This document shows positions 38,186-45,240 of a DNA stretch of 64,000 nucleotides, in pieces. The position numbers and the translations under genes are program-made. The notes beneath the pieces are model-generated. The model had not been told where the DNA came from and searched no databases. It saw only the letters and a program-made list of their open reading frames with translations. The DNA comes from Synechococcus sp. CCY 9618. GTDB taxonomy: Bacteria; Cyanobacteriota; Cyanobacteriia; PCC-6307; Cyanobiaceae. Where the stretch lies: assembly GCF_019038415.1 (NCBI RefSeq), contig NZ_JAFKRG010000009.1:186001-250000 (forward strand), given 5' to 3'. Position 1 is the first letter of the stretch. Each line of letters opens with the position of its first letter.

Positions 38186-38875
38186 ATGCCCGTCTCCCAG
38201 GCCCCCATCGCCCTGCATGCCGATCTGAGCCGACGGGCCGTCGTCCGCAGTGACGATCTGCCCTGGCTTGCCTCGCCCCAGCCCGGGGTGGAACGGCGCC
38301 TGCTGGAGCGCGACGGCGGTGAGGTGGCCCGGGCCACCTCCCTGGTCCGCTATGCCCCGGGCAGCCGCTTCTCCGCCCACACCCACGGGGGCGGTGAGGA
38401 AGTCCTCGTGCTCGAGGGGGTCTTCTCCGATGGCGAGGGGGACTACGGGGCCGGCACCTACGTGCGCAACCCGGTGGGCTCCGCCCATGCCCCCTTCAGC
38501 GAGGCCGGCTGCACCATCCTGGTGAAACTGCGGCAGATGGACCCCGCCGACCAGTCGCGGGTGGTCATCGACACCCGTGCCGCGGAGTGGCACCCCGGCC
38601 TGGTCGCCGGTCTCACGGTGCTGCCCCTGCATGGCTTCGGGCCGGAATCGGTGGCCCTCGTCCGCTGGCGGCCCGGCAGCCGCTTTCCCCTGCACGGTCA
38701 TCCCGGGGGGGAGGAGATCTTCGTGCTCGAAGGGGTCTTCGAGGATGAGCTGGGCACCTACCCGGCCGGCAGCTGGCTGCGGAATCCGGCCGGCAGCCAG
38801 CATGCCCCCTTCAGCCGCGCCGGCTGCCTGATCTGGGTGAAGACGGGCCACCTGGCGCCGGCGACGGTCAGCTAG
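38186..38875 (+). CDS. ChrR-like double-cupin protein
   Basis: A 229-residue protein with two cupin domains (about 25-120 and 130-225). Each has a metal site: HTHGGGEEVLVLEGVF with a later GSAHAPF, and HGHPGGEEIFVLEGVF with a later GSQHAPF. Sequence similarity between the two halves points to internal duplication. ChrR-type cupins sense singlet oxygen or peroxides in some ECF systems; position directly after sigma/anti-sigma suggests a third regulatory component. This role is inferred. Confidence 0.88.
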   Translation: MPVSQAPIALHADLSRRAVVRSDDLPWLASPQPGVERRLLERDGGEVARATSLVRYAPGSRFSAHTHGGGEEVLVLEGVFSDGEGDYGAGTYVRNPVGSAHAPFSEAGCTILVKLRQMDPADQSRVVIDTRAAEWHPGLVAGLTVLPLHGFGPESVALVRWRPGSRFPLHGHPGGEEIFVLEGVFEDELGTYPAGSWLRNPAGSQHAPFSRAGCLIWVKTGHLAPATVS

Positions 38876-39708
38876 GGGAAGGCGGTTCGGCTGCGCAGGG
38901 GGGCCAGGGCGAGGGCGATGAGGAATCCCAGCAGCTGGGCGATCACCACGCAGGGACCCGAGGGCAGGGCGAAGCCACCGGAGAGCAGCAGGCCCAGAAC
39001 GGCACAGGTGGCCCCCAGGCCGGCGGCCAGGGCCACGTAGCTGCCGAAGCTGTGGCTCACCAGCCGGGAGGCGGAGGCGGGAATGACCACGAAGGCGCTG
39101 ATCAGCAGCACCCCCACGGCCTTGATGGAGATGGCCACCACCACGGCGAGCAGCACCAGGAACAACAGCCGGTGCAGGGAAACGGCGACGCCGCGGGAGA
39201 GGGCGAGGGGTTCGTCCAGGGTGAGCAGCACCTGGTCCCGTCGCGTCAGGGCCAGGTAGCCGGCGGTGACGAGAAGCAGGACCGTGATCAGGGCCAGATC
39301 GATCCAGGTGACCCCGAGGATGTCGCCGAAGAGCAGCTGCTGGATGCCGCCCCGATAGACCGGCAGGACGCTGAGGGCCACCACGGCGATGGCGAGGGAG
39401 GACGAGTAGACGATGTTGAGCAGGGCATCCGCCGGCAGGCGGCTGCGCCGTACCAGCTGGTTGGTGAGCAGGGCGAACAGCACCGCGAAGGGGATCAGCA
39501 CCAGGGTGGGATCGATGCCCAGCAGGATGCCGAGGGTGATGCCCAGCAGGGCGGAATGGCCCAGGGCGTCACTGAAGAAGGAGAGCTGCCTCAGCACGGC
39601 GAAACTGCCCAGCAGGCCGCCCAGGGCTCCGCTCAGCAGGCCACCCAGCAGGGCTCGCTGCATGAAGGGGAGCTGCAGCAGCTCATACAAAGTGGAACCC
39701 TCGGTCAT
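38872..39708 (-). CDS. Metal ABC transporter permease (ZnuB/MntB-like)
   Basis: A 278-residue permease of the ABC-3 family with about eight helices. Family features are FFSDALGHSALLGITLGILLG near residues 44-64, DALLNIVYSSSLAIAV and KAVGVLLISAFVVIPASASR. Zinc or manganese is the likely cargo. No ATPase or binding-protein gene lies next to it, so its partners must be elsewhere. It converges on the bicupin gene with a four-base overlap. Confidence 0.88.
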   Translation of the reverse strand: MTEGSTLYELLQLPFMQRALLGGLLSGALGGLLGSFAVLRQLSFFSDALGHSALLGITLGILLGIDPTLVLIPFAVLFALLTNQLVRRSRLPADALLNIVYSSSLAIAVVALSVLPVYRGGIQQLLFGDILGVTWIDLALITVLLLVTAGYLALTRRDQVLLTLDEPLALSRGVAVSLHRLLFLVLLAVVVAISIKAVGVLLISAFVVIPASASRLVSHSFGSYVALAAGLGATCAVLGLLLSGGFALPSGPCVVIAQLLGFLIALALAPLRSRTAFP

Positions 39709-39770
39709 GGGCAGTGGTGAGGGTCCATGGGGCCAGTGGATCAGGCTACCCAGGGGGTGGGGAGGCCGGC

Positions 39771-39887
39771 TCAGGGGGTCGCGTGGGCGACCGCTTCGGT
39801 GACGAGCGCCACGGACGCCGCCACCAGGAAGAGCCTGCCTGCCCGGCAGATGAGCCGGGAGGCGACGACGAAACCGATCGGGATCAT
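39771..39887 (-). CDS. Possible 38-residue single-helix membrane protein
   Basis: Short frame from ATG 39887 (MIPIGFVVASRLICRAGRLF) with one hydrophobic helix LFLVAASVALVTEAVAH. Cyanobacteria have many membrane proteins of this size, but there is no recognised family and no strong ribosome-binding site. Treat as a candidate only. Confidence 0.25.
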   Translation of the reverse strand: MIPIGFVVASRLICRAGRLFLVAASVALVTEAVAHATP

Positions 39888-39921
39888 GGAAAGCTCCGGG
39901 AAAGGACGAAGGGGAGAGGGT

Positions 39922-40170
39922 TCAGAGGATCGTCTCCTGGAGGGGGCGCACATCCCGCTGGGAGACCGAGAAGGCCGGGGATCCGTGGCGGGTCAGGGGC
40001 CAGCGCCGCACCCAGCAGCTGTCGGTTTCGTCATCGATGCTGATCACCTGATAGCTGGCGCCCTGCCGGCAGGCGAGCTGAACGAAGCTGCCGGGGTGGA
40101 GGGTGGCTTCAGGCGGCAGAGGGGAGTGACCCGGGGTGGGGAAGCCGCCGGCGGAAAAGGGGTAGGGCAT
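39922..40170 (-). CDS. Small conserved-looking protein of unknown function
   Basis: An 82-residue protein with an N-terminal proline-rich stretch and a compact domain: PGSFVQLACRQGASYQVISI, DDETDSCWVRRWPLTRHGSP, then FSVSQRDVRPL. The tryptophan/arginine-rich core looks like a small beta-barrel (SH3-like) fold, by eye only. A GTG at 40182 could extend it by four residues. A CTGCAA/TTGCAG dyad lies 20 bases upstream. Confidence 0.55.
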   Translation of the reverse strand: MPYPFSAGGFPTPGHSPLPPEATLHPGSFVQLACRQGASYQVISIDDETDSCWVRRWPLTRHGSPAFSVSQRDVRPLQETIL

Positions 40171-40190
40171 GGGTGAAACCACGCATCAGA

Positions 40191-40214
40191 CTGCAATGTA
40201 ACAGAAAGTTGCAG
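40191..40214 (-). promoter_or_regulatory. Inverted repeat CTGCAA-N12-TTGCAG upstream of a small gene
   Basis: Perfect 6-bp arms separated by 12 bases in an AT-richer intergenic patch. On the minus strand TACATT (4/6 to -10) lies inside it. The position suggests an operator for the small gene starting at 40170. The binding factor is unknown. Confidence 0.4.
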
Positions 40215-40286
40215 ATTGATTGACTGATTGCCCCTTCGTGTGCATTTGCGGTCATGTCGGGGCGACGCCCAGCCCCTCCAATGGCA

Positions 40287-40317
40287 CAGCCCCCTCGGGA
40301 ATGGCCCGAGAGGGCTG
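40287..40317. ncRNA. Strong intergenic hairpin between cyAbrB and small gene
   Basis: A 12-pair stem with one C/A mismatch and a five-base loop AATGG: arms CAGCCC-C-CTCGGG and CCCGAG-A-GGGCTG. No T-tract follows on either strand, so it is not a standard terminator. It sits alone in a 270-base gap and could be a structured 3' end, a processing site or part of a small RNA. Expression evidence is needed to call an RNA gene. Confidence 0.35.
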
Positions 40318-40440
40318 CTTCGCGGAGGCTTGTGGAAGTTGATCGGTCTCCCTGCCCCGCAAGTTTTTTCTAGTTCAGTAACAAACGCTACAGACGTCTG
40401 AGACATGAACCTTCACTTAAAAAGGGAGGGTTCCGCAGGA

Positions 40441-40809
40441 TCACTCCTCGTCGTCAGCGCCACCCACCGGCACCAGGCGGATGGCCTTGCGGCCCAGCTT
40501 GATCTCGAACTCGTCGCCGGGCTCCAGGCCGAGCATGGCCGTGTAGGCCTTGCCGACGAGCAGGTTGCCATTGAACTGAACCTTGGCGGTGTAGCCGAGT
40601 TTGCGGCCGGCTTTGGTGGCGGCCTTGCCCACACCATCGCCGAGGTTGATCCCCTTGGCGTCAAGGAGCGCCTCATAGAAGGCTGTGAAGTTGAGACGCT
40701 CCTGGCCGTCTTTCTTGGTGCTCACATAGCCGCAGCTGCGCACCAGATCTGATTTGGAAGCATCGCCAAGCTCTTTCACCCTGGCGAGGAGATCGGCACC
40801 TTTGAGCAT
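40441..40809 (-). CDS. Cyanobacterial AbrB-type transcriptional regulator (cyAbrB)
   Basis: A 122-residue protein of the cyanobacterial AbrB family, in which the AbrB-like DNA-binding part is C-terminal (AKVQFNGNLLVGKAYTAMLG, EPGDEFEIKLGRKAIRLVPV). The N-terminal half (LTGADL-like start MLKGADLLARVKEL, KSDLVRSCGYV) is characteristic. Family members act as global repressors of nitrogen- and carbon-responsive genes in cyanobacteria, which fits a genome region with urea and formamide uptake genes. Confidence 0.93.
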   Translation of the reverse strand: MLKGADLLARVKELGDASKSDLVRSCGYVSTKKDGQERLNFTAFYEALLDAKGINLGDGVGKAATKAGRKLGYTAKVQFNGNLLVGKAYTAMLGLEPGDEFEIKLGRKAIRLVPVGGADDEE

Positions 40810-40830
40810 GATCGGATTGCGATGGGACTG

Positions 40831-40843
40831 TCATTGAATTGTA
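40831..40843 (-). promoter_or_regulatory. Possible -10 element of the cyAbrB gene
   Basis: On the minus strand TACAAT (40843-40838) lies about 29 bases before the ATG, giving a start site near 40831 and a leader of about 22 bases. The ten bases TACAATTCAA are identical to those upstream of urtA. No recognisable -35. Confidence 0.35.
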
Positions 40844-40882
40844 CGGGTCGGGGTTCCCTCAGCCAGGTAGGCCAGGTTCGGC

Positions 40883-41205
40883 TTACCCTCGCCGTTTCCC
40901 TATCCGCCCATTCAGCTCTGTCGCCGATTGGGGTGGTTCGAATGCTGGTGGATGGCGCTGCCTCGACGGGCGACCACGGCGCTCGGGCGCAGTGATCGAA
41001 GCGGTGCTGGCCCGGGTGGATGGGGTCGCCGGGAAGAAGGGGAAACGCCTCGCCTGCACTGCCCTTGCGCGGCCGGATTCCTTTCTGCCGATCAGCCAGC
41101 CGGCGGCCTGCACTTCGCTGCAAATCGAGACGTTGTCCATCGGATTGGCGATCCAGAAGCGCTGGACACAGTCGATGGAGGAATCGCCGCAGTGGAGCCG
41201 CAGTG
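40883..41205 (-). pseudogene. Decayed coding segment, unknown gene
   Basis: About 60 codons read sensibly on the minus strand (CGDSSIDCVQRFWIANPMDN, then SICSEVQAAGWLIGRKES) but the frame is closed by TAG just upstream with no start codon before MDNVS, and downstream it dissolves into arginine/proline-rich noise. The family is not recognised. It belongs to the lower-quality stretch that continues to about 43.0 kb. Confidence 0.35.
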
Positions 41206-41209
41206 CCTT

Positions 41210-41600
41210 CTAGGCCGGTGTGGCCAGCAGCCGGGGCTGGGTGCTGGCGGTGGAGATCACCGTGGTTGTGGTGAAGAAGGTCTGGTTGGGGATCCCCAGT
41301 TCGGTCTTGTCCCTGTCCTGCCAGAGCTCCACCGCCCGCAGAGCGAGGCTGCGCACCTCCTGCAGATCACCCTCGATGAAGAGCACCTGCCCGGGCCTGA
41401 CCGAACCCTGAAACAGCAACCAAAGCCCGCCGACTGGCCGCCCGGCACCGCCAGGATCGCGGTGCGGTTGAAGACCCCGTGCACCAGCTCCCAGGACGAT
41501 CCCCATCGACGCCACCGCGCGGAATGTGGACTTCAGCAGGGCCATGCGCTGCCGCATTTCCTTCTGCAGCTCGGTGTCGAGGCAATCGGGATTGACCCCA
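41210..41600 (-). pseudogene. Frameshifted gene remnant, unknown function
   Basis: Good-looking peptide blocks occur in different minus-strand frames and follow one another: DTELQKEMRQRMALLKSTFR and AVASMGIVLG in one, ELVHGVFNRTAILAVPGG in the next, then GQVLFIEGDLQEVRSLALRA and VELWQDRDKTELGIPNQTFF back in the first, ending at TAG-proximal LLATPA. This pattern indicates a protein of about 130-170 residues broken by at least two frameshifts. No family is recognised. Confidence 0.4.
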
Positions 41601-41672
41601 CGGCCACGCAGAGCGTGCCCTTGAGGGGGCGGAAGACGGGACGGATGGGTCCCCCCAGGCGGCAGCTGCCCC

Positions 41673-41927
41673 TCAGTCTTCGGGGTAGAGCAGTTCGGCC
41701 AGTTCGTCGGGATCCACGTCGTACACCCTTGCCAGGGTGGTTTCGATCGCGCTCGTGACCACATCGGGCAGGAAGCGCATGGCGTTCAGGGCGTCATCGG
41801 TGATGTCGTCGGTGAGCAGCTTGTCACCGCCCAGCTTTTCGTCGTTGATCACGGCCATCACCCAGCTCTGGTAAGCGGTGACGAGATCGGCGAACTCGAG
41901 CTCCGGATCGTTCAGGTCGAGGGCCAT
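41673..41927 (-). CDS. Small acidic protein of unknown function
   Basis: An 84-residue, intact acidic protein (MALDLNDPELEFADLVTAYQ start; SAIETTLARVYDVDPDELAE near the end). It has no signal peptide or membrane segment. The clean frame contrasts with the decayed sequences on both sides. I believe similar short proteins occur in picocyanobacteria, but this is from memory and untested. A C-terminal LYPED ends the protein. Confidence 0.65.
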   Translation of the reverse strand: MALDLNDPELEFADLVTAYQSWVMAVINDEKLGGDKLLTDDITDDALNAMRFLPDVVTSAIETTLARVYDVDPDELAELLYPED

Positions 41928-42104
41928 CGGGCGTCTCCAGGGACGTTGCCCCTGCAGTTTGCCCGTTGCTCGTCACGATGGCGGCATGGATCCGCATCCC
42001 CTGCCGTCCGCCACGTCTGTAACGGCCACCCTGTTCGATATCCCTGTCGCTGAGCCGGGGTGCCATCACCGGGAGAGTTCCACGCCCCTGTGGACCCCAG
42101 CCCC

Positions 42105-42740
42105 GGCTGCGAGGTCTTCCCGGCCGCTCTCAGGGCGGGCCTCGGCGGCCGGATGCGCCGCCCGTTGCACCCAGCAGGTGTGGGGGCAGCCGCTCTGAAA
42201 GCTGACATCGGCGCAGTTCTTGTCCATGGAGACCACGTCTTCATCGGTCATGTCGCCGGTGATCGTCGTGGTGCCGGTCACCACGGGGGCGGCGCAGGGA
42301 TTGCCGCTGCACGTCCCCAGACCATTGCTGACGTCATCGCCGAAACCGAAGACGGGATTGCTGAGCAGCCAGAGGCTGGTCGCCGGTTCAACCGCCACCA
42401 TGGGATTGGTCACACTGGACTGATTGGGTACGGTCACGGTGGGTCAACCGAGTTGGTGGCCACCCCTTGGATGCGGTCTCCTGTCTTGGCGGCATCTTGT
42501 GACTTGGTGGCCAGGAGCTGGCTGTTCTCGTGATTGCTCGGCTGGCCGATGATGGCATCCAGCCCGTATGCAGCAGCTTCTGCGCCTTGCGCCTGTCCAT
42601 CACCTTCGAGGGCGCGTTCAGCGTGTTGCTGGCACTGGTGACCTCGCGAGCCAGGCCTGCGATCAGCATCAAGAAGACGATGAATGTCATGGGCATGGCG
42701 AATCCTGTCTCCTTGCTCCGACCGTGCAGACGAAGCCGGC
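42105..42740 (-). pseudogene. Prepilin-like protein, multiply frameshifted
   Basis: Minus-strand blocks in three frames follow one another. First is a type IV prepilin-like N-terminus (KETGFAMPMTFIVFLMLIAG, about 42720-42640) with a glycine-phenylalanine junction and hydrophobic helix, then ASNTLNAPSKVMDRRKAQKL. Next, in another frame, comes GLDAIIGQPSNHENSQLLAT (about 42560-42440). Last, in a third frame, are NPMVAVEPATSLWLLSNPVF and CSGNPCAAPVVTGTTTITGD, CADVSFQSGC. The whole resembles a PilX-like minor pilin broken by frameshifts. GC content is visibly lower than in neighbouring genes. Confidence 0.5.
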
Positions 42741-43088
42741 GATACAGGAGATGGTGATGAACGTGCCCCAAGCCAGGGCTGCACTTGCTTTTTTGTCCCG
42801 TCACTGTGGCTGCCAAAGCGTCACTGCGATGGTTGGATTTCATACTTCTGAGAAGCCTGAGAATGCTTTCTAGACTCTCCCCGGGCTTCTGATGTTGCGC
42901 TCGTTCCTTCTTCGTTGTGCGTCGCTTCTGCGGCATGGGATGCTTTTTCGCTCCCTTTCTCTGGACAGGCTTGTTCTGCTCACGGGCTGGCCTAACCTCC
43001 CCCTGAGCCCTCCCGGAGGGCCCGGGCCTGCGGCTGCCGATGTCCAGCCGTCGGTCCCGCCAACTTCTCTTATCGGCTGCTACATGCT
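42741..43088. other. AT-richer intergenic/decayed stretch, no supported gene
   Basis: No frame here shows both coding bias and a plausible start. Composition is closer to 50-55 percent GC by eye, against well over 65 percent in flanking genes. It continues the degraded prepilin region and ends at the TTG start of the oxygenase gene. Confidence 0.5.
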
Positions 43089-43742
43089 TTGCGCCTGATC
43101 GCCACCTACGAGACTCCGGGTTATCTGGCACTGGCGGAGGCAGCCCAGGCCTTCTTCGATCGCCGGGTCGACCTGCAGCGGCCCGGCATCGCCTTCGGTG
43201 CCGCCATGGTCGACGGGGCGGAGGCCGCCGCTGCCGCCCCGCTCCCGGCCAAGATCTCGACCGACATCAGCCTGGTGTGGCATGACCGTTCCGATCCCGA
43301 GGCCCACGGCCTGGCGGACGTGATCATGCGAGGGGTGGCGGCGGGCCTGAAGCGTTACCTGGCCGAACGGCCCCTGTTCCTGGCGTGCTGCCCCGAGCGC
43401 TCCCTGTTCGTCAATCCCGTCTTCAACCTGCAGCGCTACGCCCCGGGGGAGGGCTTCCACAGCTGGCACTGCGACTGGAACACCAGCGAGGAGGCCACCG
43501 AACCGATCCGCCGGGTCTTGGCCTGGATCCTCTATCTCAATACCGTGCCGGAGGGCGGCACCGAATTCCACTGGCAGGACCACCACGTGGAGGCTGTCCA
43601 GGGTCGGCTGGCGGTCTTCCCCGCCGGCCTCTCCCACCTGCATCGGGGGCGGATCAGCCAGGACCACACCAAGACCATCGCCACCGGCTGGATCAACGCC
43701 GGCAGCCTCGACGACTACCTCAGGCGTCTGGCCGCGGAGTGA
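43089..43742 (+). CDS. 2-oxoglutarate/Fe(II)-dependent oxygenase, prolyl-4-hydroxylase-like
   Basis: A 217-residue oxygenase. The iron ligands are His and Asp in HSWHCDWN and the distal His in AGLSHLHRGRIS, followed by the 2-oxoglutarate-binding basic residue region HTKTIATGW. GGTEFHWQDH and YLNTVPEGG are typical of prolyl hydroxylase-like family members in picocyanobacteria. TTG 43089 is the only usable start before the conserved region. The 3' end overlaps the convergent acyltransferase gene by 23 bases. Confidence 0.88.
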   Translation: MRLIATYETPGYLALAEAAQAFFDRRVDLQRPGIAFGAAMVDGAEAAAAAPLPAKISTDISLVWHDRSDPEAHGLADVIMRGVAAGLKRYLAERPLFLACCPERSLFVNPVFNLQRYAPGEGFHSWHCDWNTSEEATEPIRRVLAWILYLNTVPEGGTEFHWQDHHVEAVQGRLAVFPAGLSHLHRGRISQDHTKTIATGWINAGSLDDYLRRLAAE

Positions 43743-45147
43743 CGTCCGGCGGCGGCTCTCCATCCAGAACCGCACCATCCAGGGGGGAGGGCACGATGAG
43801 TCGCTCGAGGCGCTCCCCCAGGGTGTCGGTGAGGGCCTGCACGGCCCGGCGGCGATCCTGGCGGTAGTCCTCCAGCCTGCCCTCCACCTCGATGGGCCGG
43901 TCGATCCGGATCCGCACCCGGCGCCGGCCGATCCGGGGCCGGCTGTTGCCGCTCAGGCCCTGGATGCGGCACTGGGTGTCCCAGAGCAGCAGCAGCGTGT
44001 CGGCGAAGCGCTCCTGGCTCGGGTGCTCGGCCACATAGTGCCCGCTCACCGCCAGAAAGGACTCCACCACCCGCATGTGCCAGAGCTGGGCTTCGGCCTC
44101 CGCCGCCAGCCGTTCCTGAAGCCCCCGCCCCAGGGGGGAGTGTGCCTCCGGGCCGTCGGCGGAATCGGGGTAGAGGCGCTCCCAGCCGGCCTGCTCCAGG
44201 CGCCGGCAACGATCGGAGAGGCTGCCCCTGGGCACCAGGCGGAAGGACTGTTCGAGCCGGCCCAGGGCCAGATCCAGCAGCCGCTGCAGCCGGGCTCCGA
44301 AACGGGCCCGGTCCTCCTGGGCCTCCGCGTCAGGCGCCAGTGGCGGCATGGGCAGATGGACCCGGTCCCGGTAAAAGGCCTCCATCTGCGCAAGCATGCA
44401 CTCCCCCAGCCGCACCAGCCGCCCGTGCAGGGCGGCCACGGCCAGATCGTGGCTGGCGTCGGGGCTGAGACCGGCGCCCGCCTCCAGCCGGCTCAGCAGG
44501 TCCTCGAGCGGCCGCCACACCGAATCGATGAAGGTGTACTGCAGGCCGATCGGCAGCAGTTCCATGCACTCCGGCCGTCCGGCGGCGGCCAGGTCGGCGG
44601 CGGTCCAGAAGGCCAGCTGGGCTGTGCCTGGCTCCAGGGGGCTGATCCGTTCGTTGTGGCCGTTGGTGGCCCCCTCCGGCGCCAGGGCGAAGGGGTGGGG
44701 GCCCTCCAGCAGCAGCTGCCGGGCCGTGCGCAGGGCCGGCAGGTCGAGCGTGCCCCGCTGGATGGAACTGCCCCCCAGGTGGGTGAACAGCCAGCCCATC
44801 GCCTTCCCCGCCCAGAGGGGAATGCCCCGATCGAAGAGGAACTGGCCGTGGGGCGCCGGATCGAGGAGCACGCCCCGGCGCCGGGCCTCCCGGGCCAGGT
44901 CCACCCAGAGCAGGCGGGCCATGCAGGCGGGGTCATCGAGGCTGGGATGGCGGAAGGCCAGCAGCAGGCGGCTCTCTCCCGCCTGGAAGCGCACGAACGC
45001 CTTGAGCAGATGGTCGATGCCCTCCACCTGCACCTGGGTGATCCGGCTGCGCCAGCGCAGCCAGAGCGGCACGATCCAGCGGCTGACGGCCAGCACCCGG
45101 CCATCGAGCTGGGGGGGCAGGAATCCCAGGGGGGCGGCGGTGGCCAT
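43720..45147 (-). CDS. PlsC-like glycerolipid acyltransferase
   Basis: A 475-residue protein. The PlsC domain lies in the first half: HX4D-like active site FRHPSLDD (about 66-73) and the PEGATNGHN block. The C-terminal half (about 240-475) is arginine/leucine-rich and helical, without a recognised domain. This makes the protein nearly twice the length of a minimal PlsC; long cyanobacterial PlsC-like proteins of unknown specificity exist. It probably acts in phospho- or glycolipid synthesis at the membrane. Confidence 0.82.
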   Translation of the reverse strand: MATAAPLGFLPPQLDGRVLAVSRWIVPLWLRWRSRITQVQVEGIDHLLKAFVRFQAGESRLLLAFRHPSLDDPACMARLLWVDLAREARRRGVLLDPAPHGQFLFDRGIPLWAGKAMGWLFTHLGGSSIQRGTLDLPALRTARQLLLEGPHPFALAPEGATNGHNERISPLEPGTAQLAFWTAADLAAAGRPECMELLPIGLQYTFIDSVWRPLEDLLSRLEAGAGLSPDASHDLAVAALHGRLVRLGECMLAQMEAFYRDRVHLPMPPLAPDAEAQEDRARFGARLQRLLDLALGRLEQSFRLVPRGSLSDRCRRLEQAGWERLYPDSADGPEAHSPLGRGLQERLAAEAEAQLWHMRVVESFLAVSGHYVAEHPSQERFADTLLLLWDTQCRIQGLSGNSRPRIGRRRVRIRIDRPIEVEGRLEDYRQDRRRAVQALTDTLGERLERLIVPSPLDGAVLDGEPPPDVTPRPDA

Positions 45148-45240
45148 CGCCGGACGTTAGGGGGTGGAACAGCGGCTCGCCGCAGCGGCCGGACCGCCTT
45201 GAGCAGGGCGGCCGCTGCCCGGCTCCGTGCTCGGTGAGGG

